Of a DNA stretch of 64,000 bases, positions 51,914 to 59,482 are shown one piece after another. Each line of letters starts with the position of its first letter. Within the stretch, counting starts at the first letter, position 1. Under the pieces are notes generated by a model. It was given only the letters and a program-made list of their open reading frames with translations, ran no database searches and was not told the DNA's origin. Source of the DNA: CATOSP01 sp965197545 (GTDB lineage Bacteria; Chloroflexota; Dehalococcoidia; Lucifugimonadales; UBA3495); NCBI GenBank assembly GCA_965197545.1, contig CBDANJ010000008.1, forward strand, positions 2,232,001 to 2,296,000. Direction: 5' to 3'. The translations under genes and the position numbers were made by a program.

Positions 51914-51976
51914 AGACACCCAATATAGACACCCAATGACTCAAGTTTAACCCATCTCCAACATGCAAATTAAAAC
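51914..51976 (+). repeat. 63-bp direct repeat flanking IS66 copy 2, right
   Basis: Identical to 50598-50660 and followed by the intact right inverted repeat of ISAs1. Confidence 0.9.
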
Positions 51977-52014
51977 GCGATTGCCCTGAATGCTTATCCT
52001 CGGCACCAACACAC

Positions 52015-52563
52015 TCATGCCGGCACCGTTAACCTGACCATCGTTCCCTGACGGTACTCCGTTGCTCTCTGCTCTGGATCCGATTCACCGTACATGACCA
52101 GCAATCCCGACCCCGATTGAATCATCAATTTCCTTCCGGGTCGCCTCATCTCTGCAACAACCTGCCACAGGCCAATCCCCCGGTTGGGGCTGCCGGTGCC
52201 AGATACCAGTTCCTGTATGGCTATCCTGATGGCATCACCATCCGTTTCCGGCTTTGGCAAGGCAGAGTTGGCTGCCAACGTAGCCCGGATCCCGGGGCCC
52301 TCGTCTGAAACAACGCAATCGAAGGCATGGCCGCGCCGGTGCGGCATGAACCGGACGTGGACGTGTGCGCCATCTGGCGTCAGCCCGTGCTCTGCGGCGT
52401 TGTTGACCAGCTCCGATACCAATTCCACGAGTTCGGGCCGTACGTTGGCTGCTCCCAGATCCCGGTCCCGGAGGTTCACCTCAAGGGCGTCCACCAGTTC
52501 CTGTGCCTCCTGCATGGTCTTAAAGGCTGATGGCGCCAATACGTACTCGCCGCTGGTGTTCAT
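52015..52563 (-). CDS. HATPase-domain protein, RsbW/anti-sigma-kinase-like
   Basis: A 182-residue protein with the GHKL ATPase boxes: N-box VSELVNNAAEHGL, G1 VSDEGPGI, and G2-like NRGIGLWQVVAEM. This matches single-domain anti-sigma regulatory kinases, whose usual partners are STAS antagonists and sigma factors. I chose the ATG at 52561-52563, which follows AGGAGGAGCT. It is 8 nt downstream of a HicB-like gene with an identical ribosome site, so the two are cotranscribed. No sigma factor is near. Confidence 0.85.
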   Translation of the reverse strand: MNTSGEYVLAPSAFKTMQEAQELVDALEVNLRDRDLGAANVRPELVELVSELVNNAAEHGLTPDGAHVHVRFMPHRRGHAFDCVVSDEGPGIRATLAANSALPKPETDGDAIRIAIQELVSGTGSPNRGIGLWQVVAEMRRPGRKLMIQSGSGLLVMYGESDPEQRATEYRQGTMVRLTVPA

Positions 52564-52571
52564 AGCTCCTC

Positions 52572-52961
52572 CTATGGCCCGTGGGCCGCGACGAACCGGG
52601 TCATCCATTCCAGATACGCTTTACGACTCATCTGCCGTCGTTTCGCCTCCAAATCTATCGATTCCAGCACTCCTGCATCTATTGTCATTGCCACGCGGAC
52701 GTTCTGCCGGTTGGGGCTGGACCTGACCAACATGATACTCGCCAGACTCTTGCCCGGCGGCACATCCACCTCCTCCAGCGGACTGGGGGCTGGCACCGTC
52801 TGACCGAGGCTCTCAACGCAGTCGGCCCACTGTTGCATTGCCTGCTCCGCAGCGATGATGGCTCTGTCCAGGTCTGGGCCGGTGGAGGCGCATCCTGGCA
52901 GGTCGACGAGTGTGATCTGGTACTCGCCCATATGCCTGTCAACAATTACTGGATATCTCAT
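52572..52961 (-). CDS. HicB-like protein with C-terminal ribbon-helix-helix
   Basis: A 129-residue protein. Residues 1-45 are the HicB partial RNase-H fold (YPVIVDRHMGEYQITLVDLP, then GCASTGPDLDRAIIAAEQAM). Residues 88-125 look like a ribbon-helix-helix (NVRVAMTIDAGVLESIDLEA, KRRQMSRKAYLEWM). No HicA toxin is adjacent. The downstream gene is an RsbW-like ATPase instead. It may be a stand-alone regulator derived from an antitoxin. Confidence 0.8.
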   Translation of the reverse strand: MRYPVIVDRHMGEYQITLVDLPGCASTGPDLDRAIIAAEQAMQQWADCVESLGQTVPAPSPLEEVDVPPGKSLASIMLVRSSPNRQNVRVAMTIDAGVLESIDLEAKRRQMSRKAYLEWMTRFVAAHGP

Positions 52962-53110
52962 AGCTCCTCCCGTTTTCGTGTCATGTAATTATAGAATGGC
53001 TATGCAGTATAAACAAGCATATAGCATTAAAATACTTACATATCACCCAAAAGGTTATTCAACTTGCCGTCACTATTGTCAACCTCCGGCCTGCTGTGGT
53101 GCTGTCGCCG

Positions 53111-53228
53111 TGCGATAGCAACCCTGCGAGACCCTCGGCAAGAATACCTGCCGGACTACGGATAGGGGGCACGGCACACGCCCCCTTGAAGGTATTGCCA
53201 TTTGCCGGGATGTGCGGTTGCTATCGCA
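53111..53228. ncRNA. 118-nt nested long-hairpin element
   Basis: Three nested stems: TGCGATAGCAACC (53111-53123) with GGTTGCTATCGCA (53216-53228), 13 bp perfect. Then CGGCAA-G-AATACC (53136-53148) with GGTATT-GCCAT-TTGCCG (53191-53207). Then GGGGGC (53165-53170) with GCCCCC (53180-53185). It lies in a gap between divergent genes. It may be a structured RNA or a small palindromic mobile element. Confidence 0.55.
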
Positions 53229-53263
53229 GGTGCCACCCATCCTAGACCGCAAGGGGGCCCCAT

Positions 53264-53686
53264 ATGCGTAAGTTTGGCCGCATATCACCCCGGCTCATCC
53301 CATTTATACTGGCAATCTCCCTCGGAATAGCCTGCCTGACGACTGGCCCTCCACTGGCATCTACTCCGTCCGCCGTTGCTCCAAAGTCCTGTTGCCTATC
53401 GCATCGGGATACTGTCCTCCGGCATATTTCCGATGCCAAAGGCCCCGTCACCATCCGGCAGGACAGCCATACCAAACATCGGGCGGACGTGCAACGCCTC
53501 GTTGCAGTGTCAGATGCAATGGAATGCGTCCGCCAGTTGGAGAACCGCCAGCGGTCGGCCCTGCGGCATAACCAACAGGATACGGATAACACTCTGGCGC
53601 ATGAGTGCCGGGACATTATCCACCCGTCCACCAGCTACTGCTCCGTACCTATCGGGATGTTTCATTGGCACAGTACAGTCTCGTAA
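53264..53686 (+). CDS. Predicted secreted protein of unknown function
   Basis: A 140-residue protein with a signal-peptide-like start (RLIPFILAISLGIACLTTG). The mature part is His-, Arg- and Gln-rich and has five or more cysteines (SCCLSHRD, ECVRQLENRQ, HECRDI, SYCSV). I recognise no domain. It is 37 nt upstream of the larger membrane protein gene, possibly one transcript. Confidence 0.5.
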   Translation: MRKFGRISPRLIPFILAISLGIACLTTGPPLASTPSAVAPKSCCLSHRDTVLRHISDAKGPVTIRQDSHTKHRADVQRLVAVSDAMECVRQLENRQRSALRHNQQDTDNTLAHECRDIIHPSTSYCSVPIGMFHWHSTVS

Positions 53687-53722
53687 CCACCCCACGCGGT
53701 TACGGCGGATAGGTGCATTGAT

Positions 53723-54646
53723 ATGAGACACCGCGACGACAGCCCGAAGGATACGGACAAGTCCCTCTACAGCCGCCCCGGAACCGGTTGGTACAACAAC
53801 CATCCCTATGGCTGTAACTGCAACCGGTGCCAGACCGCCGCACAAGCTGCAACGCAGAACGCCGACCAGCCCGCGGGCCGCAGGCGGCGGCGGAATAGGA
53901 GTACGAGCAGCAAAAGGGTCCGGGAGGTGCGGGCCGCAGACGTCCTGTGGGTGACCATGTGGGTGGTGTTACTCGGAACATTCTACTGCCTGCTGTGGGG
54001 AGCAACGATTGGATACGTATTAGATCTGCCAGGCGTCCGGGACAGGCTTCAATGGGCAGGAGACGTATGGACGTGGTGGTGGGACTTCTCGTCCATGCTG
54101 CTGGATAGCGGCGGAGCGCGGAGAAGGCGGGGGATCGGAAGGCTGGGCCTGTGGCTGGCGATGCAGATAGTGGTGTGGATGGTCGTCCTGACCATCTACG
54201 CCGCGCCATTCATATGGCTGTTCAATTCAATCAAGGACTCGTCCGGCTGGAGAAAGGCCGGATATATCAACCCCGACGGAATCATATGGGTGCAGCCACC
54301 CAGCATCTCGCCCGATGGGTTGCTGACGCTCAGCGTTCAGGTGGGAGAACTCAACAGCCTCACGATACCGTCCGCCTCGGCCTCCACCTGTAATCTAACC
54401 CTTACCGACAGCAGCGGCTCCCTGAAGTATGGCAGTATCCTGCCGCCCGCCGGAGACGGCTGGGCATGGGGATCCCAACCCGGCTATTGGGTGGCGCAGG
54501 AGTACCAGTATCAGTACCGCGTCCTGACTGTGCGGGCACGGGTGCATACATCGCTCCTCCAGAATTCCGAAATGTTCATGTGTCTTTGGACCGGCGGCTC
54601 CACCCAGCGGCTGCTTGGTTCTATTCCGGTCTCGATACCCGCCTGA
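53723..54646 (+). CDS. Membrane protein of unknown function with Cys-rich N terminus
   Basis: A 307-residue protein. The N terminus has NNHPYGCNCNRC, a compact Cys cluster, then a very basic segment (GRRRRRNRSTSSKRVREVR). Two membrane helices follow (about 74-97, WVTMWVVLLGTFYCLLWGAT; about 145-168, LWLAMQIVVWMVVLTIYAAP). The C-terminal 120 residues are beta-rich and extracytoplasmic by prediction (LLTLSVQVGELNSLTIPSAS). No family recognised. The gene is intact and lies in an accessory region. Confidence 0.6.
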   Translation: MRHRDDSPKDTDKSLYSRPGTGWYNNHPYGCNCNRCQTAAQAATQNADQPAGRRRRRNRSTSSKRVREVRAADVLWVTMWVVLLGTFYCLLWGATIGYVLDLPGVRDRLQWAGDVWTWWWDFSSMLLDSGGARRRRGIGRLGLWLAMQIVVWMVVLTIYAAPFIWLFNSIKDSSGWRKAGYINPDGIIWVQPPSISPDGLLTLSVQVGELNSLTIPSASASTCNLTLTDSSGSLKYGSILPPAGDGWAWGSQPGYWVAQEYQYQYRVLTVRARVHTSLLQNSEMFMCLWTGGSTQRLLGSIPVSIPA

Positions 54647-54670
54647 AGGAACCACCTAATCCAATATCAG

Positions 54671-54889
54671 ATGTATTATATGAGAAGGGCCAGAACACTG
54701 TTGATACTGGGTGCTGTGGTTATATTTTTGGGGATGGCCTGCGCCATATCGGAGATAGGCGAGCCGCGTATATCGCTCCTGGGTATCGCCCTGCTGGTCT
54801 GGGGCGTATTCGCCTACCGGAGCGCAAAGCAGGACGAAGAATACTACCGCGACCGGGGAGAACAATGGGAACGGCAGAAGAAGAGGTGA
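54671..54889 (+). CDS. Small two-helix membrane protein
   Basis: A 72-residue protein with two hydrophobic segments (LLILGAVVIFLGMACAI and ISLLGIALLVWGVFAYR) and a charged tail (SAKQDEEYYRDRGEQWERQK). 24 nt after the previous gene on the same strand. No family recognised. Confidence 0.5.
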   Translation: MYYMRRARTLLILGAVVIFLGMACAISEIGEPRISLLGIALLVWGVFAYRSAKQDEEYYRDRGEQWERQKKR

Positions 54890-54908
54890 TACCGGGAGTG
54901 GATGTGCT

Positions 54909-54933
54909 GCCTAAAAACGTAGTGTTTTTAGGC
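54909..54933. repeat. Hairpin GCCTAAAAAC/GTTTTTAGGC with repeated arms
   Basis: A 10-bp perfect stem with loop GTAGT. The arm TTTTTAGGCA recurs at about 54966, and the related TTTTTGGGCAAG occurs twice (near 54944 and 54985), so the 100-bp stretch is a small array of related arms. It abuts the IS5 tail fragment. No T-run follows the stem. Confidence 0.5.
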
Positions 54934-54998
54934 AGGCAAGCGGGTTTTTGGGCAAGTAGATGGTGTTTTTAGGCATCTATAAGTTTTTGGGCAAGGCC

Positions 54999-55094
54999 GG
55001 TCTTCACCAGATATGACAAACTAGATGCGCTCTACCTCGGGTTCATCCTGTTCGCCATCATCTTCGATGCCTTACGCAGTGTTAACACGCCCTA
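54999..55094 (+). mobile_element. IS5-family 3' end fragment
   Basis: 96 bp identical to the 3' end of the IS5 element at 62788-63614 (63521-63616), encoding FTRYDKLDALYLGFILFAII and ending in the AACACGCCC terminus. The rest of the element is missing. Confidence 0.9.
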
Positions 55095-55514
55095 AACTAA
55101 AGCCAAGGTGAAATCTACATTTGTGGGGAGAGGAAAATTAGCCTGGATGGTACGGTGAGTCTCTTCCACCTGTACTTGGAAAGCGGTCCAGTGCCGCCGA
55201 TTGGCTTCCTCGATATGCGTATTTCACCTTGGTATTAGTTTAGTACTACAGCCGCAGATAGAGGGTGAGGCGGCGTTTGTAGTGGCAGTAGCGGGCCCTG
55301 GCTTGATGGCGCCTCCTCCAACGGGACCACGCCAGCACCGATTTGTTCAAAGGCATTGGCCGCCAGATCAACCGGTACAGTAGTCGGCGCACCTCGGGAA
55401 CCGTCAGCGGTATCAGGGTTTCATCCCACTCCAACTCTCCCCCTTTTTGCCGCCGAAGCATGCGTTGGCCTGTTGCCGGACTACCGCCAGGTAAGCGTGG
55501 GCCAGCATCGCCAG

Positions 55515-55539
55515 AGCCTGCCCCGTGCCACGACACGGG
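55515..55539 (+). repeat. AGCCTGCC hairpin element, copy l
   Basis: A 25-bp insertion at CCAG^GGTGATG in IS701 (RHIT^LAM). Stem CCCCGTG/CACGGGG, loop CCACGA. The same element sits at the same position in the second IS701 (63901). Confidence 0.93.
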
Positions 55540-55596
55540 GGTGATGTGCCGGTACCAGCCTTCCCATTTCCGCACTTCATATTGGTCCAGACCCAC

Positions 55597-55619
55597 CCCC
55601 GCCTTCGCGAGGGCAGGCT
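55597..55619 (-). repeat. AGCCTGCC hairpin element, copy m
   Basis: A 23-bp insertion at ACAG^GTGGG in IS701 (KGQ^VGLDQ). Stem CCCTCGC/GCGGGGG with loop GAAG; one T:G wobble pair. Also present in the second IS701. Confidence 0.92.
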
Positions 55620-56433
55620 CTGTCCCTTGGCCTCCTCAAAGCACTCCTCGATGGTCCAGCGGGTTCCCGCCACTGGCGCCAGATCTTCCACGGCCGTATC
55701 GGCTGGACCGAAGCAGACGTAGCAGGCCAACTCTTCAGGCCGGGCAATGCTGCGGCGAACCAGTAGCCAGTACCCCTTGCCCGGCTCCTTCAGGGGCCGT
55801 ATCGCCACCCTGGTCCAATCGTAGACCCGGGGACCCTTGGCCCCCTTTCCAGCGCTGAGCCGCATCCAGTGGGATTCTTCCACCCCAGAGGCCAGTTGGT
55901 CCGCCCGTACCTGCCGCGGCCCCTTATCCGTCAGGACCCATAGCTTCTCGTTCCTCTTGATGGCCACCACCTGGGGTATTCCCTCTCGCTCTAGTCACAG
56001 CCGAAGGTTGCGGTCACTGCCGTACACTTCATCTCCAGTGACCCAGCGGAAGGGAACTCCCGCTTCCACCGCTCGCTCCAGCATTCTCCGGGCCAGTTGC
56101 GGCTTGGTCCGGAAGGCTACTTCCTCCGGCACCCCTGCCTCCCACTGTCGTTCTGGATCATCGGCCCACACCTGGGGCAGGTACAGTTCCCGGTCCAGCA
56201 GCACTCTCCCCTGGGCGGTGGCATAGGTCAGAAAAACCCCTATCCGGCAATTTTCAATCCGTCCCGCCGTTCCACTATACTGCCGCTGCACCCCCACCGA
56301 CTTGATCCCCTTCTTCAGAAACCCCTTCAGAAACCCGGTCTCGTCCACCACCAGCACCCCATCACTTTCACCCAGATGCTCCACCACGTAGGCCCGCAGG
56401 TCGTCCCGAACCAGGTCGGCATCCCAGCGATAG

Positions 56434-56456
56434 AGCCTGCCCCTGCGAAGGCAGGG
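56434..56456 (+). repeat. AGCCTGCC hairpin element, copy n
   Basis: 23 bp at ATAG^GTGGA in the N-terminal part of IS701, before YRWDADLV. Stem CCCCTGC/GCAGGGG, loop GAAG. Confidence 0.87.
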
Positions 56457-56557
56457 GTGGACAGTAATCACTGTACCCCGTCGGGGCTAACGTCGCCCGC
56501 CCGCTCTGCCAGTTGCTAGCCGTTCTTGCGCTCCACCGGAGAAAGCAGTCCCTTCAG

Positions 56558-56580
56558 AACCTGCCCTCGTGAACACGGAG
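56558..56580 (+). repeat. AGCCTGCC hairpin element, copy o
   Basis: 23 bp at TCAG^GTACT, the most diverged copy: head AACCTGCC, stem CCTCGTG/CACGGAGG. Confidence 0.75.
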
Positions 56581-56770
56581 GTACTCCAACGCCCGCCGAC
56601 GCGGTTCCGAACGGTAAAACCGTCCTGCAATGCACCCATGAACTCCCTCAATGCCTTTGGCCCAACGGGCCGCTTCCAACACTTCGTCCTGCTCGCTTGT
56701 CGCCACTTCACCTCACCCACTTCCTAAAGCAGCTCTATTCTACCAAGGATAATCTGCGGCTGTAGTACTA

Positions 56771-57327
56771 AGAGCATCATAACCGAGGAAGATGGCTGAC
56801 AGGTTCCTGGAGTCGTTCACGCGCACCGTGATCCGGCCACCTTGATCTACGACGTGGAAATTGGTGACGACGATAGCCGCCCCGTCGTCGGCAATCTCCA
56901 CGATGACACCGGAGCCCGATCCCTCCCCGGACAGCACCTTAACGACGCTGGGACGGACTCTGGCGGAGACGGACGCCAAGTCCCTCGCGGGAGTAGGGGT
57001 GGCCGTAGGCGTTGGTACCATAGTAGGAGTCGGCGTAGAAGTAGGGACTGGCGTCGGAGTGGGGGTTGGGGTTGGGACCGGTGTAGGTGTGGGCGTAGGG
57101 ACCGGAGTTGGCGTGGGAGTGGGAGTCGGTATCGCCGCGATAGTCGCTGCCCGAATGGCAGCGACGGTAGCTTCTATGTCTGGAGTAGCCGTGGGCGTCG
57201 CGGTGGGTATAGCCGCCCGTACCGCCGCTTGGATGGTGGCGTCTATGTTAGGGGTCGGGGTTTGCTGGCAGGCGACCAAAGACCCGGCCGTCAATCCGAA
57301 TATCAATATAGTGATTAGTAAGCGCAT
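56771..57327 (-). pseudogene. HtrA/DegP-like lipoprotein truncated by IS701
   Basis: The start has a lipobox (TAGSLVACQQTPTP). A long Thr-Pro rich linker follows (residues about 25-110, TPTPTPVPTPTPTP-type), then a trypsin-like domain: VRPSVVKVLSGEGSGSGVIV and TNFHVVDQGGRITVRV, with the catalytic His in TNFHVV. The frame runs into the IS701 end at GYDAL; the Asp and Ser of the triad are lost. The sequence on the far side of the IS does not continue the protease, so a deletion accompanied or followed the insertion. The linker type is common in Chloroflexota. Confidence 0.8.
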
Positions 57328-57804
57328 CGACGTATTCTAACCCATCAGGGAGAATCGATTGACTTAAGGGAACGTAAGATTCCTGCGAATACCCGGGTCG
57401 TGGGCGCCGGCTAGCTCAGACCGTCGCCGGTGCTGAGAAGCGGTCCTCCCTGTGAGTAACGCCGCGGCCATTCGCGAGCGGCTCCAAAGCGTAACATGGT
57501 TCGCGGCCAGGAACGTTTGGTGGCTGATGGCTCACACGCCAGGGCGCCTATAGCTCAGCTTTCCGGTCTGGTGTACCTTTCGCCGCGTCCGTCCCAACGG
57601 CACGCAGGCCTGGAACCGGTTGCGTCTTCGGTATGCACCGGGTCAGTGGCCGGTTCCCGGCGGTCAGTGAGTAGTAACGGCCGCCGGGGCCAGGCAGCGC
57701 TAGCAGGATTAGTTCCCCGGATTCCCGTGGGTCTCGTAGACCTGCCGGTTGGAATGCAGTCCAGTTGACCCCTTCAGTGGGCGAAAGCGCCCCTGTAGGT
57801 GGAG
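57328..57804. other. Intergenic region, nothing recognised
   Basis: GC-rich, with short frames only and no tRNA or terminator that I can support. Confidence 0.4.
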
Positions 57805-59097
57805 TTAGCGCCGGGCCGGAGCGTCTTCCTGAAAGGCGGATTCGGCCTCCTTGACGAGTCCGGTCAGCCGCCGGAGGTCCCGGCTAAACAGGGGCGCGGC
57901 CACGGCGAATAAGACGACGGCAAGGCCCCCAAGGGCCACGGCGAAGGGGGCGGTAATCAGACCGGCGAGGGCTCCGGCCTGCATTCCTCCCAAAGGCCGA
58001 ATATTGTAGGTCATTCCATAGAGCCCCATCACTCGTCCCCGGATGTGGTCCGGCACCAGGATTTGGATCGACGCCTGGAGCGCCGTGTTCTGCATGGTGT
58101 TGAACACCCCCAAAACGAACATCAGCGCCAGGGCCAAGATGAAGCTTCCGACCCAAACCGATGTGAGGGCAAAGGCCCCCACTGACAGCCCGCTCAGAAT
58201 TCCGCCGCCAATAATCAAGAGGGTCTTGGATACACTGCTTCCTTTGGCGGCGAACCAGATGCTGGTCATCAGAGAGCCCACGCCGCCGACTCCCATGAGC
58301 CACCCCTGACCGTCGGCGCCGACCTGGAGTACGTCCACGGCGAAGACCGGCATGAGGGGTATGTATGCCATCCCGAAAAAGCTGTTGAAGAAGGTGAAGG
58401 CAATCAGACAGGAAAATATAGAATTCCTTCCCACAAAGCCGAGTCCTTCCTTCAAATCCTGCAAAGCGCTGCTGTTGGAGCGCCCGGTGATGAAGGGCGC
58501 CTTCAGGAAATAGACCACCACCGCCATAACCAGAAACCCCAAACCGGAAACGTAGATGGCGGTAGCCGTGCCGAATAGGGCGATAATAATGCCTGCGACG
58601 GCTGGGGCCATAATCCGCGTGCCCGGCCAGACCGCCGAGTTCATGGCCACGGCGCTCATCATGTCACGCCGGTCTATCAAGTGAGGAAACAGGGCGCGAC
58701 GGGCCGGCTGGTCGAAGGCCTCGATGGCCCCGGCGAGGAATGCCATCGTCAAGAGGTGCCAGACCCGGACCATTTCCAGCAGGGTGAGGGTGGCTAAACC
58801 AAAGATTAGGACCCCGATCACTGCCTGAGCTACCATAATCAAACGCCGTTGGTCCAACCGGTCAGCGGCCACACCTCCAAAGAGATTGAGGACAATGGCG
58901 GGAACGCCGTTGGCCAGACCCACGTAGCCGAGGGCCAGGGGTGAGCCGGTAATTTCAAAGATTAGCCAGAATTGGGCGAAGCGGAGGATCTGGAACCCGC
59001 TCACCGATGCCACCATACCGAACCAAAAGGCCCGGAAGGCCGGGTAGCGCATGGCCGGAGGAGGAGTGATGGATATTTTTCGCAATGTTGCCCTCAT
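57805..59097 (-). CDS. MFS exporter, 12 membrane segments (EntS/MFS_3-like)
   Basis: A 430-residue integral membrane protein with about 12 hydrophobic segments. The N terminus (FRAFWFGMVASVSGFQILRF) and first inter-helix motif (GGVAADRLDQRRLIMVAQAV) match the MFS_3/EntS group, which exports siderophores or macrolides. The second half has QNTALQASIQILVPDHIRGR VMGLYG, the typical MFS_3 loop. Substrate unknown. Stand-alone gene. Confidence 0.88.
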   Translation of the reverse strand: MRATLRKISITPPPAMRYPAFRAFWFGMVASVSGFQILRFAQFWLIFEITGSPLALGYVGLANGVPAIVLNLFGGVAADRLDQRRLIMVAQAVIGVLIFGLATLTLLEMVRVWHLLTMAFLAGAIEAFDQPARRALFPHLIDRRDMMSAVAMNSAVWPGTRIMAPAVAGIIIALFGTATAIYVSGLGFLVMAVVVYFLKAPFITGRSNSSALQDLKEGLGFVGRNSIFSCLIAFTFFNSFFGMAYIPLMPVFAVDVLQVGADGQGWLMGVGGVGSLMTSIWFAAKGSSVSKTLLIIGGGILSGLSVGAFALTSVWVGSFILALALMFVLGVFNTMQNTALQASIQILVPDHIRGRVMGLYGMTYNIRPLGGMQAGALAGLITAPFAVALGGLAVVLFAVAAPLFSRDLRRLTGLVKEAESAFQEDAPARR

Positions 59098-59482
59098 CTA
59101 AAGGGCAACTCTATGTAGCCTGTTAACAAACCCATCCTGCCGTCCAAAGGCCCGCCCGAATCCAGGGGCCAGGAGACCAGGTTTTTGATGCGCTCCGTCA
59201 TGTCGGCCTAGTCAAGGCTCCGCAGTAGGATTATCCGGTCCCGGTTGGGGTCGCCGCCGTGTCAGCACTCGTAGACGTCCTGGCGCATCCTAAAAGAAGA
59301 CATCGGCGGAGAATCGGCCGTTTTCTCACGGTGGTCCAGTTTCGAATGGGATTACCAAGAGTCGAGATCAGGCGCCGGTCAAGGACGGGGTTGGGCAGAT
59401 TAGACTTGAAGAAGTGGGGGCCAATGGCTAGGGCCTCCCCGAAGGGAAGCCCTAGAAGAGTGACTGCGCCTCGGCGCACCGG
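59098..59482. other. Intergenic region with possible gene remnants
   Basis: On the minus strand short pieces such as MTERIKNLVSWPLDSGGPLD and HGGDPNRDRIILLRSL are separated by stops, suggesting a decayed gene I cannot name. No intact gene. Confidence 0.35.

Larger units (their letters stand above)
49253..51988 (-). mobile_element. ISAs1-family insertion sequence, interrupted by IS66 copy 2
   Basis: Its ends are CAGGGCAATCGCGTTTTAA (49253-49271) and the exact inverse TTAAAACGCGATTGCCCTG (51970-51988). Between them lie the transposase (minus strand) and, near the right end, an IS66 element flanked by 63-bp direct repeats of the ISAs1 tail. No target duplication is visible outside, which suggests rearrangement at the left, where the ISKra4-like element abuts. 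Confidence 0.85.
55246..56716 (-). pseudogene. IS701 transposase with four hairpins and a nonsense codon
   Basis: Pieces in order: YRWDADLVRDDLRAYVVEHL, GVLVVDETGFLKGFLKKGIK, GVQRQYSGTAGRIENCRIGV, LLDRELYLPQVWADDPERQW, PFRWVTGDEVYGSDRNLRL, then TGA where Trp is expected (LRL-W-LEREGIP). It continues VVAIKRNEKLWVLTDKGPRQ, GTRWTIEECFEEAKGQ, VGLDQYEVRKWEGWYRHIT and the tail. Hairpins lie at 56558, 56434, 55597 and 55515. LKGFLKKG shows a small internal duplication. Clearly not functional. Confidence 0.88.
55241..56770 (-). mobile_element. IS701-family insertion sequence, copy 1
   Basis: A 1530-bp element with inverted ends TAGTACTACAGCCGCAGAT (55241-55259) and ATCTGCGGCTGTAGTACTA (56752-56770). 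It carries an interrupted transposase with four AGCCTGCC hairpins. The right end lies inside an HtrA-like lipoprotein gene whose remaining part is not found at the left end. Confidence 0.88.

Noticed and set aside
55993..56000. In-frame TGA in the IS701 transposase as another selenocysteine codon
   Set aside because: Family members have Trp here (LRL-W-LEREGIP). The downstream hairpin is only 3 bp and the gene has other lesions, so this is a TGG to TGA nonsense mutation.
57400..57800. Possible RNA gene (GCGCCTATAGCTCAG-like tRNA motif)
   Set aside because: No cloverleaf can be folded: there is no matching acceptor stem or T arm.
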